NCBI GenBank assembly: GCA_036250225.1
Contig: JAPZLL010000011.1
Location: forward strand, 744,001 to 808,000
Length of the DNA: 64,000 nt
Origin: Cercophora sp. LCS_1
Lineage: Eukaryota > Ascomycota > Sordariomycetes > Sordariales > Lasiosphaeriaceae
Direction of reading: 5' to 3'
Every line of letters begins with the position of its first letter. Positions within the stretch are counted from its first letter, which is position 1. Shown here piece by piece: positions 23,830-32,151 of this stretch. The translations under genes were made by a program, and so were the position numbers. Below the pieces are notes generated by a model. It saw only the letters and a list, made by a program, of their open reading frames with translations. It was not told the DNA's origin and made no database searches.

Positions 23830-24260
23830 TTACAATCCATCAATATACCTCTCCATATTTTCCCACTCTGTCTTACCCGTCGAAATAAGGTACCGAATGT
23901 GGCCCTTTGGATCGACGGTATCAGTTTTGGGTCGGTGGTTAAGGTGTGGGGTTGGGGCTGTCTAACAATGTCTGTCACGTCGCGGTGTCTTTCGATCTCG
24001 TCGCGTGCGAATCGCCTCGTCTCGGCCCGAGTCTTGAGGTCGGGGATGCGCCTCGTGGCGCGTAGGATTGTTCGGTAAAGGGAGAGAACGCGAACTCGCT
24101 GGAGAAACTGTCGCACCAAGTCAATTGATCGCTGAGCTGTAGCAGTTGGAGTTGGACGCACATGCTCCAGGCTTAGGGTCGCGCCGCCGAGCCGGGCTCG
24201 TGATCCCGTCGCATATTTGCGAAGGGACAGCCACGGCGTCGAATGTGCGAAAATGTGCAT
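23830..24260 (-). CDS. LYR-motif protein, LYRM2-like
   Basis: Exons 24260-24162, 24107-23967 and 23904-23830 encode 104 residues. The N-terminus (SLRKYATGSRARLGG) looks like a mitochondrial presequence. FLQRVRVLSLYRTILRATR carries the LYR tripeptide, followed by PDLKTRAETRRFARDEIE and, in exon 3, GHIRYLISTGKTEWENMERY. This order is typical of LYRM2. LYR proteins bind the mitochondrial acyl carrier protein; LYRM2 is associated with respiratory complex I in animals, and the role in fungi is inferred. The second acceptor is AAAG, but frame and conservation support it. Confidence 0.9.
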
Positions 24261-25392
24261 CGACCCGATATTGGATCAAGGCGGCATCTGTTGCGACTCC
24301 AGGGTGCAACGAGTGGTGGGTGCGGCGGTGAGTTTGCTTCTCTCCAGTTCACGGCGCTGAGTGTGTCCAGACGAGGACGGAATAATTTTTGGACCCTTGC
24401 CCCCGAACGTCATTCAGGGCCAAGCTCCCCACCACACCCTTGGATCTCACGCACTCATCCGTGATTCCCTCCTCAGCGTCGTCCACTCAACAAAACCAAT
24501 CGCCGAGATGGAGGCTTCTACAATATCCTCGAATTGAATTCGACAAACTTTCAACACGCGCTTCGAGATGCCGACACCCGGCTGGGAAAGCGGCCAGGAG
24601 GCCTCGCACTCATACCTACCCAAATTGATCGAAGGCCCACCTGCTCCTCTACCATCTGCTGAGTTTCCGTAGCATCGCTAACTTGATATATACTAATTTT
24701 GGTTGTAGCTGAGCTTTGAGGAATTGCTACATTTTCTTCTAGCCCACGACGATTGTGTATGGGCGGCCTCACACGTTGGAGCGGGTAGAACCCTGCCAAG
24801 ATGGCGTGGTCGACCGTTGGGGGATTGAAGCAAAGGCGGTCCTTTGTCAACGGTCGCTTATCAACGCCACATGCATGTGGGCGTTACATGTAGATCAGGT
24901 ACGACCACAAATTTTAGAGCATGTTGACAGGGTCAACGATTTCAATATGCGCTATGCTTCCTGTCTCGGGATTCCAGTGCCGACAGCATTCGAGGGTTGG
25001 AAGTGCCCCGCCTAACGGCATGACATCATAGGCCACCCTGAGTTTCTGGTTGCAGCCATGCATGGCAGTGCTCTCTGATTGATCCATCATGAGGTCCCGT
25101 TATGCCTAAAAACTGCGTCATCTGATACGTCGCCCAGCCCTGAGCCCAACATGGGAACCTGTAAGCCAAGTGCCGAGGAGCGATAGCGCTGGGTAGCGCC
25201 AAAGTGCTGTTCCGCGTCACCTTTGTCAAGCTTGTGAGCTTCGAGCCAGGTCAGAAGGTTCATAAATTCCCTTGTCCCTCGGCCTGTCACCTGGTTTCCC
25301 TCAGTCCCCCCCAAGTGGCTTCTTGACTACGACATCACTTTCCGTCATCATACATCGTTGCTCTCGGATTCTAGCACCATACCTTCAACGAA
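24261..25392. other. Gene-free interval, 1.1 kb
   Basis: This interval lies between divergent LYRM2 and the MARVEL-domain gene. No supported coding exon or RNA gene was seen; open frames here are short and without motifs. Confidence 0.5.
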
Positions 25393-25903
25393 ATGGAGAA
25401 GCTCGCTGCCTACGTTCCCATCGTCCATGGCGTGACGGCCCTATTCACCGTTATTGAGCTAGGCCTAGTGGCTTACAGTGAGTTTGCATCCTTGGGTTCA
25501 TGGCGTATTTCGCTGAAGTTTTCTAGTCGTCTCGCCGGGCTGGACTTATGGGACTCCGCCCTTCATGATGTTCAACACCATCTGGACGCTGCTTGTCTTG
25601 GCTTATATCGCCCTTGCGCCGCGTTACTTTAACCAGTTTTTTATCTTCCTCGCTGCCCTCGCGCTCGAAGCCGTGACCACAATCTTTTGGTTCGCCGGCT
25701 CTATCGCCCTCGCCGCGAACTGGGCATCGCCGAGGTGTGGAAGCAGCTATTGCCATACGATCAACGCAGCTGTCGCTTTTGGCTTCTTCATCTGGGCACT
25801 CTTCACTTATCTCCTCGTGGTCGACGTTATGGAATTCCTCCGCACTAGGAGACAACCGACGACAGCGCCCGCTGCTAAGCCGTATGCTACTGCCACCGTT
25901 TAA
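25393..25903 (+). CDS. MARVEL-domain four-helix membrane protein
   Basis: Exons 25393-25477 and 25527-25903 give 153 residues. There are four hydrophobic helices: residues about 4-28, 42-63, 67-92 and 106-129. The third helix LEAVTTIFWFAGSIALA, the paired Cys in the following loop (RCGSSYC) and INAAVAFGFFIWALFTYLL are characteristic of fungal MARVEL-domain proteins. The short C-terminus is cytosolic, Ala/Thr/Pro-rich. These proteins are associated with membrane apposition and eisosome or plasma-membrane domains, but this member has no defined function that I know of. Confidence 0.87.
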
Positions 25904-26566
25904 TCTAGCGCTTTCGGAGCCAAAGCTATGGGGTTTTCGGGAAGGGCGAGATCCAGGGCCGTTTGGGTACTCGGCATTGTCCTTCCGTTGAAGATCCACA
26001 CTGACGGTGGACTCGGGCCGGGTCGTCGGGCGGGAAGGATTAATGTGTGGCTTTAGTGTTTCGCTGACGCGAGGGATGGGTCGATAATATTTGGTTCGCA
26101 TGTGGATGTGCTGGGCTGTTTATTGGCGTTTTGGATGGTCTCAAGTTCCTTAGATACCCGTTTTTATTGTCAATTTCCTCCGCACCTCAGTTTGGTCCAA
26201 GTTCTGTGCACCCTATTGGGATCACCCCCTGGATACAAGTCCATGGCTCACCAGAACCTCAAATAATGATACATATCGATACTGTCATTGCTCAATCACA
26301 TTGTTGCTGATGAATGTCACTTACATCTTATTCCACTAGCATAACCCTAACCCTGTCTCCCTGCGATTTAAGCCTAAGGACGAAATTTAAACGGCCTAGG
26401 CGATCGAGGCGGGGTTTGGTGGGGTTTGTCAATCCGTCCCCCGAAAGATTTTCAGCCCCGCCAATTTTCTACTACCTCTGTGACTCTGCTTCTTTCACAC
26501 CACCACATCACCACATCCTTCTCTCTTCAGTCACTCGTCAGACCTCCGCATTAAACTCTAGTCACC
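25904..26566. promoter_or_regulatory. EFB1 upstream region
   Basis: 663 bp separate the MARVEL gene from EFB1. The region contains a doubled telobox (26343-26354) and a strongly pyrimidine-rich leader (26455-26560, CT/CA-rich), both typical of highly expressed fungal translation genes. Confidence 0.6.
26343..26354 (+). promoter_or_regulatory. Telobox-type element (AACCCTAACCCT) upstream of EFB1
   Basis: Two tandem telomere-repeat units lie about 215 bp upstream of the EFB1 start codon. Telobox elements are known in promoters of translation genes in many fungi, where Tbf1-type Myb proteins bind them. Binding here is inference. Confidence 0.6.
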
Positions 26567-27565
26567 ATGGGCTTCACCGACCTCCTCACTGACGCCGGCC
26601 TTGCCGGTAAGCTGGTTCCTGCTCGCGCGCTCAAAGACTTGTTCTGACAACTGTCCATAGTGCTCAACAACTGGCTCCTCACCCGCTCGTACATCACTGG
26701 GTAAGTTGCTTCTCGGTTTTCATGTCGCGCCCCATTTCGCCCTCGAATGATGATCACACTGGTCCGTGTTTCTTAGCAGCCTAAAGACCTGCAGATGATT
26801 ACACAAACAAGCAACACAGTTGCGCCTCTGACTCCCTTTCCCGACCAACTTTCTCCATTGATATGTCTTTTGGCGGCCCAACCCCGCTAACACGTTTCGT
26901 CAAGGTTCTCCACCTCCCAGGCCGATGTTGCCGTCTTCAAGGCCCTCAAGTCGGCCCCCGATGCCGAGAAGTACCCCAACGCTGCCCGTTGGTACAAGCA
27001 CATCGCCTCGTACGAGGATGAGTTCGCCACTCTCCCCGGCGATGCTAGCCAGCCCTACACCGTCTACGGACCCGAGGTTGCCGAGGTTACCCTGAACCCC
27101 GCCAAGGCCCCTGCTGCTGAGGAGGACGATGAGGACGTCGACCTTTTCGGCTCTGACGACGAGGAGGAGGATGCTGAGGCCGCCCGTATCCGTGAGGAGC
27201 GTCTTGCCGAGTACAAGAAGAAGAAGGAGGGCAAGGTTAAGCCCGCTGCCAAGTCGATCGTCACCCTCGATGTCAAGCCCTGGGGTACGTCACTCTTCCC
27301 ACCCAAACTGCGACTTGACTGCTAACATAACATAGATGACGAGACCGATATGAAGGCTCTTGAGGAGTCCGTCCGCGGCATTGAGAAGGATGGCCTCGTC
27401 TGGGGTGCTTCCAAACTTGTCGCCGTCGGCTTCGGCATCAAGAAGCTCCAGATCAACCTCGTTGTCGAGGACGACAAGGTCTCCCTTGACGAGCTCCAGG
27501 ACCAGATCTCCGAATTCGAGGACTACGTCCAGTCTAGCGATATTGTCGCTATGCAGAAGCTCTAA
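26567..27565 (+). CDS. EFB1: Translation elongation factor 1 beta (eEF1B alpha)
   Basis: Exons 26567-26606, 26661-26700, 26905-27284 and 27336-27565 give 229 residues. The product is the guanine-nucleotide exchange factor that reloads eEF1A with GTP. It shows the N-terminal GST-like helical part (FKALKSAPDAEKYPNAARWY), the acidic linker (EEDDEDVDLFGSDDEEED) and the C-terminal exchange domain starting SIVTLDVKPWDDETDM and ending SSDIVAMQKL. The acidic VDLFGSDDEEED motif is the family signature. The second intron is 204 nt, about four times the local norm, and carries a snoRNA candidate. Confidence 0.96.
26743..26836 (+). ncRNA. C/D-box snoRNA candidate, U18-like, inside EFB1 intron 2
   Basis: The intron holds a C box ATGATGA (26747-26753), a guide TGGTCCGTGTTTC (26760-26772), a weak D' box CTTA (26772-26775), a C'-like GATGATT (26794-26800) and a D box CTGA (26828-26831). 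The guide is the exact complement of the conserved large-subunit rRNA segment GAAACACGGACCA. Counting five bases from the D' box puts the target at the A of its CAC, the U18 target (yeast 25S A649). In budding yeast, U18 (snR18) also lies in the EFB1 intron. I found no convincing closing stem, so the exact ends are uncertain. Confidence 0.8.
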
Positions 27566-28178
27566 GGAGGGTCGACGTCTTCATGCCATGCTACGAACCA
27601 TCATGAGTCACGATGTGGTGATGCCACTCTGAACATCTTATGTTGTTGCCTTTGAGATTGTCCAGCGCCTCAGGCAAGCGTATATTTGGTGGTAGGAGTT
27701 GGGCAGAGTTGATCAGATAGAAAAAAAAAACGAGCAAGACTTTACTTGCAAAGAAGGGTCCATTCGTCCTTATTCCCGTTGACGCGTGAACCTGTGGACT
27801 CCCTGTCGATTTAGCCAGGATTCAATAATCGGGATTTGTCAGTCAGTGGCGACAACACTGGATATCGATTAGGCGGATTCCTCGTGTATTTGATGTTTGA
27901 CCAGCTTCCCTTCAGTGCAATTTTTTTTCCCCCATTGCCTTCGGCGACTGATGTTCCCGCTGATATTTGGTGCAGCATCGGCCGCCCTGTGCTGTGAATT
28001 GGAGATCCAACACACGAGATGGGAGAGCGAGGACGCTACACTCAGACGCACCGGCCGTGTAATCCATGACACTCGCATCACCACAGTTGGAGCCGGAGTG
28101 TGCGATCAGTCGACACCGGATGAAGCGTTCCTGGACCCTACATTCCCAGCATTCCGAGAGATCTTCTCGACCTCAGTA
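27566..28178. other. Intergenic region between convergent EFB1 and NAA40
   Basis: 613 bp of 3' flanks contain an A10 run at 27721-27730. A 190-codon plus-strand frame that starts here and runs into NAA40 is antisense to NAA40 exons and is not a gene. Confidence 0.5.
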
Positions 28179-29055
28179 TCATTTGGGCGTCGGCTCAAGG
28201 ACCGGTCGGACCCTCTTGCTCAAGATGGAAAAATCGGGCGTGAAGACCTTGCCGAAACGAAGCTTTCTCGGAACAGGGGAGATTTCGTCGATTTCGAAGC
28301 CAATTTTCTTGTAGAAGTCGAGGCCTCGCTGGTTGGAGAGGAAGCATGTGAGCATGACCTTGGTGACGGGCGGGAGATTCATAGCAACGGTTGTGTGGAA
28401 ATTCATAAGAAGCGAACCGAGGCCGGTACTGACTGGGTGTTAGTTTATTTCGGCTCCGATAACAGTTGAGACGATCCTACCCTTGGAGACCTGGCTTGAG
28501 GTGTATCTCGTAGCAGTAGACGACTGGTTGGCCTTCCTCGTAGGTGGGCATGAGGGAGGTGAAGCCGTGGATGGCTTGGGTTTCTCGGTCTCTGACGAGG
28601 ATATAACGAAGCTCGGGTGCCTTCATTTCTTTCAGTTTCTTCTCGGGGTGCCATTTCCCTGATGAGTTTTCGTAGTCTTTGCGGCTGGTCTCTTCGATGA
28701 GTGAGAGGCAGGCTTGGAGTTCGGATTCGGTGATATTTGGGGACCCTACGAGGGAAATGTCGTAGGCTTTGTCTGTGTGAGGGTGTTTCCATTCTGACAC
28801 CCAGGGCGAAGGATCAGAGCTGAAGGTTGTTAGATGTGTCTGCTCTAAGTGCTCTGTGCTACGTGATGGAAATAGGTATTGTCGCGAGGTTATAACGTGT
28901 CATGATGGCTCATAGTTGGCTAAGAAGCCGCACCAAAAAGCGAGGATGGAGGGACCTCACCTAGATTCAAGATAATCAGTTAGGAACTGCTCATCACTTT
29001 TGCGATGAGCCAACTCGAGTGGACTTGTTGGTGCCCTTTGCCGTTTCGCCCGCAT
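28179..29055 (-). CDS. NAA40: Histone-specific N-alpha-acetyltransferase NatD (NAA40/Nat4)
   Basis: Exons 29055-28961, 28819-28481 and 28428-28179 give 227 residues. This GNAT enzyme acetylates the N-terminal Ser of histones H2A and H4 (SGRGK-type ends). Exon 1 starts MRAKRQRAPTSPLELAHR. The acceptor substrate region includes SPWVSEWKHPHTDKAYD and YENSSGKWHPEKKLKEM, typical of NAA40. The acetyl-CoA loop is GTGLGSLLM, split from its preceding Gln by the second intron, followed by LTCFLSNQRGLDFYKKIGF. The end (SILSKRVRPVLEPTPK) matches the usual short C-terminus. Confidence 0.92.
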
Positions 29056-29479
29056 TTTGCCGTCAAATGTAACGACTAAAGCGCAGTTTTATACCAGTTC
29101 GGTAACCATCAAAGTCGGATCCTCCAAAATGGCCAACACAATATTTGCGCCCCCGTTGTTACGTTTGAGTTGGTATGAACCTCAGAGAGGTCGCGTTTGT
29201 GACGGGAAGCTCCGAGACAACAACCCCGGCTCACGAACAGGGTTTAGCGCTTGATCCCTGCACCCACCCCAAACTTCAAAGACCAGGGGCAAACAGTTTC
29301 TTGGCGGCCCCCACGGCTGGACGCGGCATGCCGGCCAGCCGAGTCATCGGCGAGCCAGAATGGGAACAAAAACTCGCCGCCAGCCAGCAACGCCGCACTC
29401 CAACTACATCCCATCAACAGCCCCTTTCGCCCGAGAAGCAACATCCCGAAAACCCACAAACCGATAAACTACATTCAAG
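29056..29479. promoter_or_regulatory. Shared upstream region of NAA40 and RPS30
   Basis: 424 bp lie between divergent start codons. They include a telobox-like AGGGTTTAG at 29239-29247 and an A/C-rich leader before RPS30. Confidence 0.55.
29239..29247 (+). promoter_or_regulatory. Telobox-like element upstream of RPS30
   Basis: AGGGTTTAG (complement CTAAACCCT) lies about 235 bp before the RPS30 ATG. It differs by one extra T from the perfect TTAGGG telomere unit, so it is weaker evidence than the EFB1 and RPS2 sites. Confidence 0.4.
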
Positions 29480-29790
29480 ATGGGCAAAGTTCACGGCTCT
29501 CTCGCCCGCGCCGGTACGCACTCGCTTGCCGCCCCATCAAATGCCCCTCGAATCTGACATATCTTCCCCTACCCCCCAGGCAAGGTCAAGTCGCAGACCC
29601 CCAAGGTTGAGCCCCAGGAGAAGAAGAAGACTCCCAAGGGTCGCGCCCACAAGCGCGAGATCTACACTCGCCGCTTCGTCAATGTCACCCTCGCTCCCGG
29701 CGGCAAGCGCAAGGTAAGCGCCGTGCGATCAGAATTGGACGTGCGCAGGAGCTTACACTCGAACAGATGAACGCAAATCCCACGGCCTAA
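29480..29790 (+). CDS. RPS30: Cytosolic small-subunit ribosomal protein eS30
   Basis: Exons 29480-29513, 29580-29713 and 29767-29790 encode 63 residues. The protein begins directly MGKVHGSLARAGKVK, with no ubiquitin-like fusion, as in yeasts and filamentous fungi. The core EKKKTPKGRAHKREIYTRRF and the end MNANPTA are family-typical. The last exon is only 24 nt including the stop. It is part of the 40S subunit. Confidence 0.95.
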
Positions 29791-30625
29791 TCGAATCGAG
29801 AGGGAGAGGTGAGGAGTGCATGTTTCTACGATTTTGGGCATGGCTTCGGTAGCGAGCATGGGATTTGGAACGGGAAACGAGCCGCGCGCTCGTGGAGGCT
29901 AGGTTTCCGGCGCATGGGCGTTTCGGTCGGAGGCTGATGATGCCATTGGACTTTGGTGGGAATACACACATTTTCTCGCATGATCGGTTTCGTCTCGATT
30001 GGATGGGGACCATGTTGGTGCCTTCTTGGGAAACAACGTCGCAAGCACCGCATATGTCGTCATGACGAACCTGCGGAACTTGCAGCTAGATACCCACAAA
30101 GGACCAGAAATGAACGACCTCTCTGGCTCGCAACATCGTGGCCGCCCGTGTATTTGACTGTGAAATGCTCTCCTCACTCATACCAGGTTGACAGACTTCA
30201 GGTAAATAATGGAGGTGTGGACGTGAAGGCCGGCAACTCCCTATCAGGTTGAAATCATGGCCACTGCGTTGTATTGTTCGCTTTTTGGCAGACACTTGGC
30301 CCTTGAGCAGTGACGGGGAAACGAGTGTGTTCGAAGATGCAGTCTGCAGGCGACGTCTTGTCTCACCTTGGCCCGTCTCGGTGTGTACGGTGAGCGTCCC
30401 GGCTAAGGATTCGCAGGTGGGTCCCACCCGCCCCGCACCAGTCAAATACGCAGCCTAACTTTCCAGGCCCCTCAACTTTTTTAGGGTTGGATGCTTGGCA
30501 CACCAGAAATCCGAATTTCGCAGCAAAAAGCTCCCCACCTCGAGAAAAAGGTCGACCCGAATTGCAACGCTCAACCAATCCACGGCAGCAACAACACCGT
30601 CCTCGACAAAACAACAACCGCAAAT
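29791..30625. promoter_or_regulatory. RPS30 to RPS2 intergenic region
   Basis: 835 bp hold the RPS2 promoter. There is a perfect telobox at 30481-30488 and a CA-rich leader just before the ATG. Open frames here are short. A TGATGATG near 29935 was checked as a snoRNA C box, but no D box or guide follows. Confidence 0.55.
30481..30488 (+). promoter_or_regulatory. Telobox (TTAGGGTT) upstream of RPS2
   Basis: A perfect telomere-type octamer sits after a T-run, about 138 bp upstream of the RPS2 start codon. It is the third such site before a translation gene within 4.2 kb. Confidence 0.55.
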
Positions 30626-31559
30626 ATGGCTGATCGAGGAACCAGTGCCCCCCGCGGCGGCGGCTTCGCTTCTCGGGGTGATCGTGGCGGTGACCGCGGC
30701 CGTGGCCGTGGTGGTCGTCGTGGTGGACGTCGGGGCGGCGGCAAGAGCGACGAGAAGGAGTGGCAGCCCGTCACCAAGCTCGGCCGTCTTGTGAAGGCTG
30801 GCAAGATCAAGAGCATGGAGGAGATCTACCTCCACTCCCTCCCCATCAAGGAGTACCAGATCGTCGACTTCTTCCTCCCCAAGCTCAAGGACGAGGTTAT
30901 GAAGGTGCGCAATCCCGGCTCAGCAACAATCCCCGCCAATTGTCTGCCCAGATGTCTAACGTTGCCCTCTCGAACAGATCAAGCCCGTCCAGAAGCAGAC
31001 CCGTGCCGGTCAGCGTACCCGCTTCAAGGCCATCGTTATTATCGGTGACTCTGAGGGCCACGTCGGTCTCGGTATCAAGACCTCCAAGGAAGTCGCGACT
31101 GCCATCCGCGCCGCCATCATCATCGCTAAGCTCAGCGTCATCCCCGTCCGTCGTGGTTACTGGGGCGCCAACCTCGGTCTCCCCCACTCCCTTCCCACCA
31201 AGGAGAGCGGCAAGTGCGGTTCCGTCACCGTTCGTGTAAGTGCCAGATGCGCCCTTCTCCAAATTCCTCGTTCGGTCATGCTAACCGTGCTACAGCTTAT
31301 CCCTGCTCCCCGCGGTACCTCCCTCGTTGCTTCTCCCGCCGTCAAGCGTCTGCTCCAGCTCGCCGGTATCGAGGACGCCTACACTTCCTCTTCCGGCTCG
31401 ACCAAGACCCTCGAGAACACCCTCAAGGCGACCTTCGCCGCTGTCTCCAACACATACGGCTTCCTTACCCCCAACCTGTGGAAGGAGACGAAGCTCATCC
31501 GGTCTCCTCTGGAGGAGTTTGCGGATACTCTGAGGGACGGCAAGCGTTATGCTAACTAA
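30626..31559 (+). CDS. RPS2: Cytosolic small-subunit ribosomal protein uS5 (Rps2)
   Basis: Exons 30626-30904, 30978-31235 and 31296-31559 encode 266 residues. The N-terminus has an RGG-rich tail (GDRGGDRGRGRGGRRGG), a known substrate type for arginine methylation in Rps2 proteins. The S5 domain follows with KIKSMEEIYLHSLPIKEYQI, GQRTRFKAIVIIGDSEGHVG and the C-terminal fold RGYWGANLGLPHSLPTKESG. The protein lies near the mRNA entry site of the 40S subunit. The two introns are 73 and 60 nt. Confidence 0.97.
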
Positions 31560-32151
31560 GGTGCTGAATGAGGGTGATGCTCATACAGTTGGGATGGTCT
31601 TTGGGGCGTCAGTGGATCTTTTACGCATGGGCTCCGGCAAACGGCATAGATGAGGGCGGTAAAAATTAGCCTGAATCAATTTGACGACTTGATATCACAT
31701 CTACGTGAAAGAGGCACCCACTCTGCTGTTGCGTGCGAATTATGAGTGTAGGTTGTGTTGCAGTGAAAGGGATTGAGAACAAAGCAACCGCGAAACGGTC
31801 ATGAATTGGAAACTTTGGGTATTGAAGCGCGGGTAGGTATCCTCATCAATTTGGCAGAGTCGGGCCTTCTCTCTCGGCGCTTCATGTCTCATTCCCCTGT
31901 TGCTTCCCTGAACCAGTTACCCCCCTATGTGTTGAGGAAGGCGCCATCCAGTGATGAAAACAGCACAAGGTTTTCCACCCCATTACTCACGCCGCACAAC
32001 CACCTCTCCCATTCCCTCAACATACCGGCTTTTTGGACCACTGGTGGTTTTTGACTCAGCTTTTGGACCCAATTTTGGCGATTCGGTTTTGGAGGCGTAT
32101 CGGCTACATCATCCCACCCTTTCCCACCCTTTACTACGGGCCTCTGTCAAC
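31560..32151. other. RPS2 to WSC-protein intergenic region
   Basis: 592 bp with no supported gene. The 3' half is CT-rich and probably the leader of the downstream secreted protein. Confidence 0.5.

Noticed and set aside
29930..30010. Possible C/D snoRNA downstream of RPS30
   Set aside because: A TGATGATG is present, but no CTGA at suitable distance and no rRNA-complementary guide was seen.
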